Source of the DNA: Phytophthora sp. 'mugwort'
Lineage: Eukaryota > Oomycota > Peronosporomycetes > Peronosporales > Peronosporaceae
Reading direction: 5' to 3'
Assembly: GCA_033558025.1 (NCBI GenBank)
Contig: JAUCEF010000005.1
Coordinates: 3,224,001 to 3,288,000 of the forward strand
Length of the DNA stretch: 64,000 nucleotides
Shown: positions 51,290 through 64,000 of the stretch, in pieces
Position numbering within the stretch: position 1 is the first letter of the stretch
Layout: each line of letters starts with the position of its first letter
The notes under the pieces: generated by a model
Seen by the model: the letters and a program-made list of their open reading frames with translations, nothing else
Database searches by the model: none
What the model was told of the DNA's origin: nothing
Position numbers and translations under genes: made by a program

Positions 51290-53044
51290 ATGAAAGCAGC
51301 CCGGACAGACACGTTGACCTCGCAGCAGGCACCGATCGAATTGTACAGCGAAGAATCCTGTTCATGGATGATCACGGACTCACCGCAGGATGAATCCCCA
51401 TTCCCCATGGTGTTCGAGGACCATAAGATGCGGTATGTGTACGACGACTACATCGAAGGTGGCGCCCTCCGAAGTGGAAGCACAGCGAGACTTTTTTCGC
51501 GCCTGTACATTGGTCTCGTTGCACAGTATGCCGGCGTTGGATTCATTGACGGGGTGCTGCCTAATGTCATCTACCCGTTCCTGCAGAACTACCTTAATTT
51601 ACCTGGATCCCAGACCACCACAGCGTTCGTGCTCGTACAGATGCCATGGAGTTTTAAAGTGTTCTATGGCATCCTTTCCGACTGCTTCCCGATCTGCGGC
51701 TACCGCCGTCGGCCGTACATCCTCGGGGGGTGGATTCTCACGCTAATCATGCTGTTGATACTGTCGTTCACACCCGAAGAGAAGCCTTACTTCATGGATC
51801 CAGCATATCGAGACGTAAAGCCCGAGGACTACACACCCGAGATCATCGCAACGATCAACTACAATGCGGCCAACCACGGGAGTTTGTACGTTATCCCCAT
51901 GATGGGATGCGCGTTCGGGTATTTGCTGTCGGACGTATGTGCCGATGGAATCGTGGTGGAATTGGCGCAGCGAGAGCCTTACGAACTGCGAGGTAACACC
52001 CAGACCGTGATTTACACCACGCGGACAGTATTCAATATGCTGGCGTACATCCTTTTGGGGTTCTGCTTTAACGGCGAGGAATACGGCGGCGACTTCGCCT
52101 TCTCGTTGTCGTTTCCAATGCTCATGTTGATCGTGACTATTGTGCTCGCACCGATTGTGCCAGTCACGTGGTTCTTCCTTCACGAGGAGAAGAATGCTTT
52201 CGCCATGAACTTTAATCACTACATGCACACGCTTTGGGACATTATCAAGACGCGAGCCGTGTACCAATATATCGCTTACCAATTCTTCTCGGGCATCTTT
52301 GCGTCCTTTACGTACCTTTCCAAGAACCCAATCATGAGGAACTGGGCGGACGTCTCGCCCATTCAGGAAAAAGTAGGCGGACTCTTGTCGACGGCCGTGT
52401 ACGCTACCTCGATTTATATCGCTGGCAACTATGGACGCAGTTGGGACTGGCGGCGCACGGCAGCGGTGACAATGATCAGCTACGTGTCATTGGATGCCTT
52501 TGTCAAGCTGCTCACGATTTGGAATATTGTCCGCTCGCCATACTTCTGGCTCGGAATCCCCATTCTTGAACAGATCCCGCTAGGCGTGATCTTCATTGTA
52601 AGTTCTTTTATCATTGTGGAACTTGTCACCGAGGGACACGAAGGTGCCATGTACGGCCTGCTCACGACAGTCTACAATCTCTCAATCCCGTTCGCCACCG
52701 CCATTACCCGCAACGTGGACAGCGTCTATAACTTGACCACGGAACGGATTCAAAACGACACTAAATCTGTACGAACCGACATGAGCATGACCGTGATCAT
52801 CATGTGGACGGCCAACTTGTTCTCGATCGCATTTTTGATGATGCTGCCCCGACAGAAGGAGCAAACGCGCGCCATGAAGCAATTAGGTGGCTCCAGCTAT
52901 TTCATGGGCGTCGTGACGGTGACGTACCTGATGGTCGCTCTCGTGTGGACGACGTCAACGAGTCTCTTGAGCATCTTTGCGAGCACATCGTGTCTCGTCA
53001 TCGCTGGCGGCAATGGCTGCGACAATAAGCCCATCAAGCCGTAA
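51290..53044 (+). CDS. Folate/biopterin (BT1) family transporter, copy 2
   Basis: A single exon of 584 residues with the same layout as the copy at 48041: 'YVYDDYIEGGALRSGSTARLF', 'GVLPNVIYPFLQNYLNLPGSQ', 'MPWSFKVFYGILSDCFPICGYRRRPYI', 'DVCADGIVVELAQREP' and 'EGHEGAMYGLLTTVYNLSIPF'. The two differ most in the N-terminal 40 residues and the loop after span six. This copy ends 'GGNGCDNKPIKP', four or so residues past the shared end. Divergence of flanks with conservation of the core shows an old, functional duplication. Substrate specificity (folate, pterin or S-adenosylmethionine-like) cannot be told by eye. Confidence 0.93.
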   Translation: MKAARTDTLTSQQAPIELYSEESCSWMITDSPQDESPFPMVFEDHKMRYVYDDYIEGGALRSGSTARLFSRLYIGLVAQYAGVGFIDGVLPNVIYPFLQNYLNLPGSQTTTAFVLVQMPWSFKVFYGILSDCFPICGYRRRPYILGGWILTLIMLLILSFTPEEKPYFMDPAYRDVKPEDYTPEIIATINYNAANHGSLYVIPMMGCAFGYLLSDVCADGIVVELAQREPYELRGNTQTVIYTTRTVFNMLAYILLGFCFNGEEYGGDFAFSLSFPMLMLIVTIVLAPIVPVTWFFLHEEKNAFAMNFNHYMHTLWDIIKTRAVYQYIAYQFFSGIFASFTYLSKNPIMRNWADVSPIQEKVGGLLSTAVYATSIYIAGNYGRSWDWRRTAAVTMISYVSLDAFVKLLTIWNIVRSPYFWLGIPILEQIPLGVIFIVSSFIIVELVTEGHEGAMYGLLTTVYNLSIPFATAITRNVDSVYNLTTERIQNDTKSVRTDMSMTVIIMWTANLFSIAFLMMLPRQKEQTRAMKQLGGSSYFMGVVTVTYLMVALVWTTSTSLLSIFASTSCLVIAGGNGCDNKPIKP

Positions 53045-53220
53045 CAAGTCGAGTAGGAAGTGTTTATGATAAAACGGCAATGCCACCGCAGCTAAACAGT
53101 GCGTCCCAGCGTTATCAGTTATCCTGTCACAGTAACATGTATTCACCGCGAAACTCGACCATCTCGTTGAAGAGCACTGCATTGTCATTTCTGTCTTTAT
53201 CTCTTCAGCTGTTAGGCCCC

Positions 53221-53787
53221 TCACTCGAACAGCGACCAGTCCAGGATGGTGAAGGACTGCAACGCCTGCTTAAATATGGCGGCAGCCACCTCCGAGTTGT
53301 CTTCGAACTGAAAGGCGTCGCGACTGCTGCTGGCTGGGCTGATGCGCATGGGCGCCGACACCGACAGCACTACGTCCGTAGTCACGCCAGGCAGACGGAT
53401 ATTTCCAAGGTACACACGGACCACGTTCTTGGCGTGGTCGCCCTCTTTGAACTTGGCCACGCGCTGGTCGCCTACGATAAGCTGCGTAGCATGCGGCGCA
53501 TCGATGACCACGGGCACGTCCTTGGCGTCCCCCTGCGCTTCCAGCAGCACCGTCACTTCGTCGGGCCCACAGCCGTTGGACTGAGCAATCTCGTTGAAGA
53601 AGAAACGCGCGCTCTGGGCGTCCGCCACGTTCTCCTCGTACTGCAGCAGCTCGACGATGACGCACTGATCTGTGGCCGCGTTGGCGAATACCTCCTGGTT
53701 ATCAGGCACCTGGCGGAAGGAGCTCACGTCCGCGAAGCCATCAGGGATCTCGCAGCTCAATGCGCCGCCGAACAACGGACGCAGCAT
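53221..53787 (-). CDS. MOG1: Ran-binding protein MOG1
   Basis: A single exon of 188 residues, close to the usual size. It begins with the family signature 'LFGGALSCEIPDGFADVSSFRQVPDNQEVFA' region, then 'CVIVELLQYE' and the later 'VRVYLGNIRLPGVTTDVVLSVS'. MOG1 (RANGRF) binds Ran and releases GTP from it, helping nuclear protein import; in animals it also traffics a sodium channel. The start agrees with homologues, in which the conserved Gly-Gly lies within ten residues of Met1. The gene is convergent with the BT1 copy 2 and divergent from RUVBL1 (222 bp between starts). Confidence 0.93.
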   Translation of the reverse strand: MLRPLFGGALSCEIPDGFADVSSFRQVPDNQEVFANAATDQCVIVELLQYEENVADAQSARFFFNEIAQSNGCGPDEVTVLLEAQGDAKDVPVVIDAPHATQLIVGDQRVAKFKEGDHAKNVVRVYLGNIRLPGVTTDVVLSVSAPMRISPASSSRDAFQFEDNSEVAAAIFKQALQSFTILDWSLFE

Positions 53788-53982
53788 CTTCTTCTTCCCT
53801 CCTTGGGTACAAATTGCCCTTTACAACAGGTAAAACGGTAAATGACACTAAGCGGTGAAGTGGGTATGGATTAAACTGTATAATCACGGATACAAATATG
53901 CTCTTTTTTACATAAACTGTATACCGACGTCGAATCCACTTTGATTGGTTGAAGGTCGTAGCTATTGGATCGCGACCATTAG

Positions 53983-55439
<1,457 letters not shown>

Positions 55440-55563
55440 CGACAGACAAGAGATACCTGCATCGCAACGCGTCTTTCCGCCAAAATACACTTGAAGGGTC
55501 ACTCGTTCACTTAGCATTGACCTCTTGACTTTGCTCGTGTTCTCTTTTTGTTTGATACACGCC

Positions 55564-58500
55564 ATGGAGTCCGTGGACAGCGACGTCTTGCGAGAGTCGG
55601 CGATATTTGCTGCGCTTTCTCCACGTGGATACTCCAGACAAGATCGTTCACAAGGGACCTCAGACGTTCGTGGCTCAATGGCGGCAGATTCGACGCTTCC
55701 GCCAGTAAACCCACGAAATACAAGCTCAATCCTCTGGCAATCGGCTACGTCGCAGAGTTTCTCTCCGAAGACCCCACAGTCACTTATAATGGCCATACCA
55801 ATGACTACGAACGAGTGCTGGATAGTGTGGAAATTCTTGTGCGATTGGGTCAAGACACAGGTATTCTACTATAGATTTGAGACTCTGATGCAGTAATCTT
55901 AGCGACTTATTCTGCTTTACTGACGTATTGTAGCTTGCGATGGAAGTACCAGCTTCGATTCCTGGCTTCGGCACGTTTTACCTGTGTATTCAAGCGTTAG
56001 GTATCCGCATCACATTTTTCGGTAAGTAACGAAGCGTATAACATTTCGGCTTGTTTATACATATCTTAAATGTTCGTACTACTCACAGAACCCGATAAGC
56101 AATTCCTTAACAAGTTTTGTATTCAAGTGGACTCGGAGATGCCCGACCCCGCACGTATGGCGACGCTACCATCGACAGTTTCTAACACGGACGCGTTGAT
56201 GGCCACTGGTGGCCGAGGCAGAGCTGCGAGTGTCTTCGGGCTTGGAGACGTTTTTGCGTTTAGTTTTGTGGAAATGGCTGCCTGCTGTGGTAACGCAGTG
56301 GACTCAACCAGAGCACAGGAATGGCTGAATACCGTCATCCATAAGCTTGGGAACGCTATGAGCCAATGCGGCCGAGTACGTATACCACACACAATTTCAT
56401 CCACGTGAATTCTCTTTGACAGCTTTTATTGGTGTCGCTTGTCTTCTATACAGGTAGAGCTGAACATTGGTGCCGGAGTGATCGTATGCATCGATCGTGT
56501 TATCCAGCGTCATCTACTTTCGCGAGACTCGGTACGAGTCGCTTCCCTATCGCAAGAATCATTTATTGGACGTATGTAACGAGATTTTTGTATGTTCTCG
56601 ATCGACTGTACCTACCAGCGTCCGTCTCCACGACCGGAGTACGAGATTCGGACAGGAGAAAGCGTTGTGAAACGAAAGTTGCGCGCCCAAGCCGCTCTTC
56701 AAGCCACCCCAACACCCTCAACCAAGTACGACCTCATTGTTTGTATTTTCCAAAAGATGGCACACAATTGACATGTGAAGTAAACATTTCTGTTGGCAGG
56801 CACTCTTTTCTATCGGGATCCACATTCTCCTCATTGATACAGTTGAATCCTGTGCTTGATCATTCTGATAAGGACGTACCAGACTTCTCGTTTGGACCCA
56901 ACCCACGACGACCGAAATGTACTTCTGTGGTAGTTACTTCCCATACAAAAGCTTCTCCCCGCTCGACTCAACTTCATAAACGATATCAACGATCTTCAAG
57001 CCCGGTAGTGACTCGTACCAACACGTCTGTGACTGCAGAACAAGCACCGTGCAACGAAGGGAATGAAGTAAACACCTTATTAAGTCTTCTCAAGCAAGAT
57101 GAAGCAGAGAATCGGATACCACCACAACTTTTTGATCCTCTGAGCCGCACTCTCTGTGTAGAACCTGACCAGAATGTATCGTATTTGCTCCCGTCGAATC
57201 GCATTGGATCCAACTTCACAGAGTCTGCGGCGTTGCTGATGACAGAGAAGTCTGCGTCTCAGTTTGGGCTGCTCACGCAACACGCTGGAGACTTAGTATT
57301 AGTTGAAAAATCGAGTCTCGCTGGTCCCTCGCTTGAGAGACAAAGGAAAGTACCGGCTCATAGTTCAATACCCGACGAACGATACTTTGAGTATTTGTCC
57401 CACGACAAATTCATCGACCGCAGCTATCTTTCTCCTCTTCCTGCTGAGCTGGAGGCACGAGTCGTGGCTGCTGCTGTCAAGTACATCATGGGACCGTCGA
57501 GTGATCAGATTGAGAACGTGATGGAGATGGCACACAAAGAGTTTGTAGACAACTATTACGCCAGTGCAAAGAAAGCCATTCTCAACTATTTACTGATGCG
57601 TGTGGAATCTTGCACTCGACTCGGGATGCCACAAGGTGTACCTGTTCATGCTCTTTTGCCTATCAAGTGGAAGTGGGGAAGCAGTGACGGACCAACAAGC
57701 TGTAGTGCAGATCTAAAGGCTCTTGTTATGAGGCGCCGCAATCGGCCACCAAGTACTAAACGCATCAGGATAACTGACGGCATTTCTCACTCGAATGCTG
57801 TATACAGCAAAGCAGTTCGTCGGAAGCGTGTGCAGTCCAAGTTGATATCGTTACTGGTTTTGTCAAACCCCCAAGTTCGAGCGCTTCGCTACATGTGGCA
57901 CGACATGCATGCGTCCATTACCCTCGTCGACCTCCCAAGCATTGAAAGTCTGAGCCATGCTGTCGAACCAATGGATATTCTGGAATTTGAGCGAGCTCAA
58001 CTCGCATATTCTGCCAAAATCAAAGTATTTGTCATGGAAAATTGGTACACGAAGACAAAAATGATGTTTGAAAGCGCTGTCCGAGCTGAAACCTTTTCTA
58101 TTCATACGTCTGAGGCAGCAGTAAATTCTCGCTTGCGGCACTTGTTCGACACTATAGCTGCCGTCATGTCATTGCAACTTCGCTCGCTTATTATCAAGTC
58201 GATCCAAGCTTATGTCGATTTTTTCGAGCTGTTCGGGGCAATATCTGAAATAAATCAAGAGACTGACGACAACTTGCAGGTCAAACCAAAACCGACGTAT
58301 TCCGGCTTGCTGACGACGTTGGTATTGCGTGAAGGTCAAATCCAAGTAAGTGCTGATGATTATTAGGGATAGAAAACGCAAAATTGTTGCTCACGAGGTG
58401 TTTTTGTTGTTGCTTCTACAGTTCCGGGATCCTCTGGTGGACATTCCTAGTCGCCTATTGAATGTTCTTCATAATATTCCCAAGCTCTTTACCAATCTAC

Positions 58501-61500
58501 CGCGGATTGAGACGCAGTTCGACGACCCAATTCTGCTGCCGCATACTTCGTCTCCTTTTTTGTGGAATGTCGCGTCACAGGAAGATGACATTGTCGTCGC
58601 GACGATCCGAATTCGAGCAATCATCGAACAAAACTTGACACATTTGCGGAAGTTACAGACCGATTATGACATGTTTGCATTGACGCATCGCTACGTGAAC
58701 TCGGTTGATTGCTTTCATCTCGAAGAAAACAGCGAGCTAGAGACGTATCGAGCCGAGATGGAGCGTGTCCAGGCTACTGCTATGCGACTTGCTATCGACA
58801 ATAGACACTCACAACAGTTAGGTTTGTTCTCCGTCGACTGTCGCCAAGTGAATACAAGACTGCACACAGACTTGGCCCAGTGGACGATTCGACTTCTTGA
58901 AGCGTTTGAGCAGAGAACTGGTCGACTAAATGCCGAGTTACGCCAGCAATACAAGGAAATCGCCGCTCGCCTCGCGAAGAAACCATTGGATTTGTATGAA
59001 CTTGTGGATGCTGAGACCTTTGTCCAGTTTATCAAGAGCGCAAAGCTTCAGGAACTACAAGACAAGGGCAACGTTATCAAGCAACGTCTTCGATTCTTGC
59101 TCTTTGAGCGAGAAAACATGCACATTGGAAATGTTGCCGTTAATTGCTCACTGAATGCACCGATAAATGACTCAGAACATGACAACGAGGGATCATTAGC
59201 AGCAAGTTTTCGGCTTTCAGTAGATCTCCTCGCCTCGACCGCAAAGACGGTTAAATGGCGAAGTCACATGGAGAAACTACTGAAAGAAGCCGAGTCTTTG
59301 CTGGTAACTGAGCGCGCTCGAATCGAGGCCATGTTTATCGCCAAACGATCCCGATTTCAAGCTGAAATTGAAGAATTTGAAGGCGAAGTCCGAGGGTTCG
59401 CCAAGAAAGGCGACTTACGCCACGCAGCCACGTACGTCGTGCAACTTGCCAAGATGCACGACAATTTATTTATCTTTCGGCAAGCCATGGCTACGATTAT
59501 TCAGGAAGAGCAAAAGCTACAGTGGAAATCAACGGATTTTGGTCAATTGGACGACATTGCCCAAGAAATGGCCCCGTATGAACAACTGTGGAAAACGGTA
59601 CGAGAGTTTCGTGAGATGAACTCGCGATGGTTGCGTGGAAATGTCTTCGAGTTACCTGGGGAAGAAGGGATGCAAACGCTGCAGCAAATGCTCACAATCG
59701 TGGCCAATGTGTCGAATGTATTGCTATTGAGTTCTGCGGCGGCGGCGATCACGGCCGAAACAGTTCGGAAGCAAATGACCGACTTTCGTGAGAACGTGAG
59801 ACTTATCGTAGCACTTCAGAACCCAGCAATGAAAGAACGGCATATGAATGCAGTCTCTGGATTAATTGGGATCGATTTTACCACGGAAGAAGTGATCACT
59901 TTGTTGAAATTACTGGAAAATGGAGCTTTTGAACTGGTCAGCAAACTTGTCGATATTAGCGACAATGCGACACAGGAACAACATATTGAGCGAGCACTGA
60001 ACGAGATATGGGAAGAATGGCAAGCAACGAGCGTCGAACTCGTGCCGTCGAGGCATCCGCTTACTTCCTGTTCAGTGCTTGCTACATTGATGACGTCTGG
60101 TGGGTCGAAAGCTGAAGCGTTTAATGTCGTGCTGGAAAAAACCTGCGCAGGACGGATTGTGTCCCTTACGGAGGACCATCTCGTACGTCTTCAATCGCTC
60201 TCTTGTATGTCTCATGCCGGGCCATTTATCAAGGAGATTGCGTTATGGCAAGTTTTTGCAAATGAAATGGGACAAGTTGTAGAAATATTGACAGTAATCG
60301 AGCAATTATGGCGAAAGATAACGCCGTTTTTCGCGGCAGATATTGTGGAGAGTGATTCCGACGCGTCTCAGCTCTTTGCCCGTGCTGCGAAGCTGTACCA
60401 CGCTGTTCATTCCGCTATTCTTTGTACTCCAGCCTGCACGGGTTTTTTTCAGCGAACAAGCTTAACAATGGACCAAAGTTGTCTCTCGCCAGTAAGAACT
60501 TTGATATCTGACTTAAAACAGTGTCACGAGATGCTGGAAACTGTACGAGGCCATGTCCGAGACGGGTTGGAGATTAAACGATCGAGTTTTGCCCGCTTTT
60601 ATTTCCTTTCAGATGCTGAATTGGTGACTGCGTTTGCTCTTACAAGGACACCGAATGATACTATGCTCTGGAAAGCATTATCTCGATGCTTTCCTGGTAT
60701 CCACAGTGTTCAAACGAATGCTGCGAATGAGATCACCGCGCTGCTTAGCTCAGCCGGTGAGTCGTTCCCTCTTGGCTCTCCTATTGTCACAGTTGACACG
60801 CCCATGCCGACGTGGCTAACGAAACTTGAAACTTCCATGACAACAATCTTGCATGCCTCAATCCGTGCTGCATACAACGATCTACCGCGTAAAGAATTTC
60901 GCAAATGGTGTTTGATTTGGCCGGAACAATCACTTGTCGCTGCACTTCAGCATGGATGGACACTTGAGTCAGAGCAAGCGTATCGAAGTTCCAATCAGCG
61001 AAAGGCTTGGACTGAGATTACTGACAAGATTTTCCAGAATATCGACGCGGTGAGCAAAGAGATGCGAGTGGCGACGTATCCTCATGTGAAAGCGACACTA
61101 GCGAATATTATTCTAATGTTGACACAGCTCCGAGACGTTAGTACTGCAATACTTACCGAAGTTGGTGGTCCGTGGATGGAAAACGAAAGTTTAAATACCA
61201 CATGTCCACATGCTTTACCAAGCTTTGTCTGGATTGCACAGCCACGCTTTTATTTCGTGGACAATGTGCTGAGTATAACAATGATGACTTGTTCATATTT
61301 ACCTTATGGACTTGAATATTTAGGAAATGGAGCCACGGGAATTCTAGTAACGCCACTCACATTGCGCTGCTATCATGCGATAGCACAAGCGGCCAGTACG
61401 ATGAGGAAAGGAGCATGCTTAGAGGGGCCTGCTGGAGCTGGCAAGTCGACGATCTGCCGTCAATTAGCTCATTTGTGTGGCCGACTCTACGTCACGTTTC

Positions 61501-64000
61501 AATGTGCCAACAAAAAGGTGGTAATTGACGAGTTAGTTCATTTTACTAAGGCGACCGCGTCGTCTGGGTCGTGGCTTTGTATTGATAATTCCCAGCTCTT
61601 AAATACAAGGCAGATGTCTATAATAACACTGTTGTGCGCACAAGTAATGACGGAACTTGCTGCGAGGCATGCGCATTGCACTCTGGTTGGTGATCGAGTA
61701 CGTCTACGACGAGGAGCTTTCTTCCTGCTAACTGTAACAACAAGGCATCAACTTACCACACCAGTGACGTCTGTGCAAGATTCGCACTTCTTCTTTCGAA
61801 CAATCCTGGTCCAGTCACCAGATATCGACAAATTAGCCGAGTTCGAGCTGAGCTGTAGCCGATTCGTGCATGCGTCAGCACTAGCCAAGCTCGTGGCGAT
61901 TGCTCTCTGTGCATTCGAACGTGGATTTGAGTTGCTGAATCCCCCATCCGAGACGACAAATGGACAGAAAATCCTTAAGTCTCGATTCGGGAATTTGCGT
62001 TTACTGAAAAATGTGGTAAAACGAGCGACGGAATTAAATAATTCTGAGAAGGAGCGTCGTCGACGTACTCGACAAAGTTCCCTGCTCTCACCTGAAGTGG
62101 ATGAGGGACGTAAAGAAGTTCAAGCTACAGAGGAAACGACTTTAAATGATGCAACGGCAGAAGCTATCGCCAGACGTGACGAAGAACGAATGGAACACCG
62201 AAATGTTGTTCAAGCAATTCGAGAATGCGTAGGATCGATTGTACCATCCGCAAATCTCCACCTGATTAATTCCGTTCTACGGGACTTTAATCCACAGTCT
62301 CTTGCCAGGGATTTTCGTGGAAGCTCCGTGTTAATACGTTCAAGAGTAGGCGAAGACGTACCCAAACGTAGTCTTGAAGATGAGGTGGAAAATTATGTTC
62401 GTACACAGGAAACTGCGTGGAAGTGTTGGGGTGTCGAGTTTGGTTTGAAAACGGTGCAACTGCTGCAAACAATGAGAACTCATCGCGCGGTTGTATTATC
62501 AGGCGAAAACCACACGGGCAAGACGAGTTTGTATGCTTCATTGTCTCGAGCACTTACCCAAATTTCAAAGAAAAAGGCTTCAGACCAAACTAATACACAG
62601 AAACGGAACACTGGCGATGCAGACGGGGAACTGACGTTAGTAGCTCCAATACGCTGTGTTGTGGTGTGTCCTCGGGCTCTTCAACTAGGCCAACTACTCG
62701 ATCTTGAAGCAGAAGAGCACTCCCGTAGTGTATTTTACAAGCTTGTACACGAAGCCAAGACGTTGTATAAGATAGATAAATGCACTCAAACGTGGCTTGT
62801 TTTCGACGGAGATCTAGATGCTTTGTGGAGTGAACAACTGATGTATACCATCCAAGAGCTTCAGGATGATATCCCCGGGTATCGAAAAGGTGTGCGCCTT
62901 TCTTCAGGAAAGTTTTTACTTGTTCCCGACTACGTTCGCGTGATAATGGAGACGACAACCCTCACAAACGCTTCACCGTCGTTTGTTACTCGTGTGGGCG
63001 CCGTCCACGTGAACGGATATCTTCGCAATATTGACAGCAAAGGGTGGGAAAATGTGTACAAAGTTTGGAAACTCGTCCGGAAGACGGAGTTCAAAGGGTA
63101 CGCGGAGTTGATTTTTGCCATTCTTGACACTGTAGTGTCGGAAACGGTCCCAGCGGCACTAGAATTTGTCGATGCGAATTTTCAAAACAGTATTCAAGCA
63201 GTGATGCGAATTCAGTGGACACTTGCGATGTTCTACAGTTCGTTAAAACAATTTTGGGAAAAATTTGGTGCTTTGACGAGTGACAAACAGCGTACTACTG
63301 CCGTTCAGTGCCTATTCTTGCAGGCTCTTGTATGGGGGGTGGGGAGTACAACGAATGCTCTGGAACGTCGACAATTTCATGTTTTCTTGTATGATTTAAT
63401 CCTACATGGCTCTAATCATGAGCAATCCCCGCTAAAACGGATGATAATGTTGTTTTTCCCGAATGGATTGCTGGTTGGGAGCCTTTCGAGTAACATTGGC
63501 GGGGACAAGAGCAACACAAGTTCAGGAATGACTAGTAATGCTGGATTAGCGTCACGAAAGCGAACGCTCTACGACTATGGCTTTTCGCTTGCCTTTGGCT
63601 CGAAATGGCTCCTCTGGACGGACTATTATCTCCGTTGGTCTCAAATGTTACTGGGAACTGCATCTAGTGGGTCAATCAATTCAGGATTCACGGCTGAAGC
63701 AAATTATCCTTTGAGCTCACAGCTAAACCACCTCGTGGTCCCCACAGGAGCGACTGCTTCAGCGATTTGTTTGTCTGGACAGTTGCTTCTTGCGAGCTAT
63801 CCTGCCATTCTTACCGGTCCAAAGGATTGCGGGAAGACAGTGTGTGGATCTGCGTGGCTTCTGTTAAGTGCTGCAGTTGCTCAGATACCAACAAGAGTAG
63901 AAATGGAATCGACTGGATCTGGATCATCAGAGGATGAATCAGAAATTGGAAATGCCAAAAAAGCTACAGATGAATCAACGAGCAATACGGTTCTTCCTTC
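55564..64000 (+). CDS. CCDC81-type HU domain fused to divergent dynein heavy chain (3' end outside window)
   Basis: Exons 55564-55860, 55934-56021, 56089-56375, 56454-56531, 56619-56725, 56800-58345 and 58422->64000, phases consistent, give over 2650 residues. The N-terminal 220 residues match the CCDC81 HU/IHF-like fold: 'NECWIVWKFLCDWVKTQ', 'VPASIPGFGTFYL', 'RAQEWLNTVIHKLGNAMSQCGRVELNIGAGVIVC' region. A basic/Ser-rich linker leads to helical stalk and dynein linker sequence, then AAA1 (P-loop 'GPAGAGKST', about 1803; Walker B reads 'LCIDNSQLL'), AAA2 ('GENHTGKTS', 'FDGDLDALW') and AAA3 ('GPKDCGKTV'). The AAA1 catalytic Glu is Asn and the usual 'NPGYAGR' segment is missing, so the main motor site looks inactive. 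DNHD1-like dynein-related proteins are a possible relative. Introns crowd the 5' end while the motor is one long exon. Confidence 0.82.

Overview
The window looks like nuclear DNA of an oomycete, most likely Phytophthora or a close relative. The genes are compact, with few short introns (about 60-120 bp) bounded by GT...AG. Proteins are eukaryotic housekeeping types, and oomycete-style families appear: folate/biopterin transporters, PH/ELMO and PH/zinc-finger lipid kinases, and CCDC81-type HU domains. Interspersed DNA transposons include MULE, piggyBac and Crypton types. There are no bacterial operons, CRISPR arrays or rRNA/tRNA genes that I could recognise. Exon coordinates were worked out by hand from splice signals, reading phase and family conservation.

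Layout. 0-2.5 kb: the 3' end of a short-chain dehydrogenase and a three-exon class I glutamine amidotransferase. 3.1-12.7 kb: a graveyard of mobile elements. It holds a minus-strand Mutator-like element with a C-terminal Ulp1-like protease, a piggyBac transposase pseudogene, a Crypton-type tyrosine recombinase pseudogene and a scrap of copia integrase. 12.9-19 kb: seryl-tRNA synthetase, COP9 signalosome subunit 6, and a triple-PH ELMO protein divergent from CSN6. 19.6-25.3 kb: a nine-exon gene predicted to encode SAM-CHAT-NB-ARC-TPR-KH, an NLR/apoptosome-like architecture with a caspase-like His/Cys pair. It is the most exciting gene here. 25.4-34.1 kb: POP4 (RNase P), PIGN (GPI ethanolamine-phosphate transferase), an unrecognised multipass membrane protein and an M50B-like membrane metalloprotease. 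34.4-42.4 kb: a PI4K-beta-like lipid kinase with PH and FYVE-like domains, BOP1, and a Gln/Tyr/Gly-rich protein. 42.4-47.7 kb: LTR-retrotransposon debris with a large hairpin, an LMW protein tyrosine phosphatase and a membrane-anchored papain-like protease. 48-53 kb: two head-to-head 584-residue folate/biopterin transporters. 53.2-64 kb: MOG1, RUVBL1 and the 5' part of a very large gene joining a CCDC81-like HU domain to a divergent dynein heavy chain whose AAA1 site is degenerate.

Functional links are mostly of the general housekeeping kind: POP4, BOP1, SerRS and RUVBL1 serve RNA and ribosome biology, and PIGN serves GPI anchors. The candidates for new biology are the SAM-CHAT-NB-ARC-TPR(-KH) protein and the HU-dynein fusion. 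Both rest on hand-made gene models that need transcript support.
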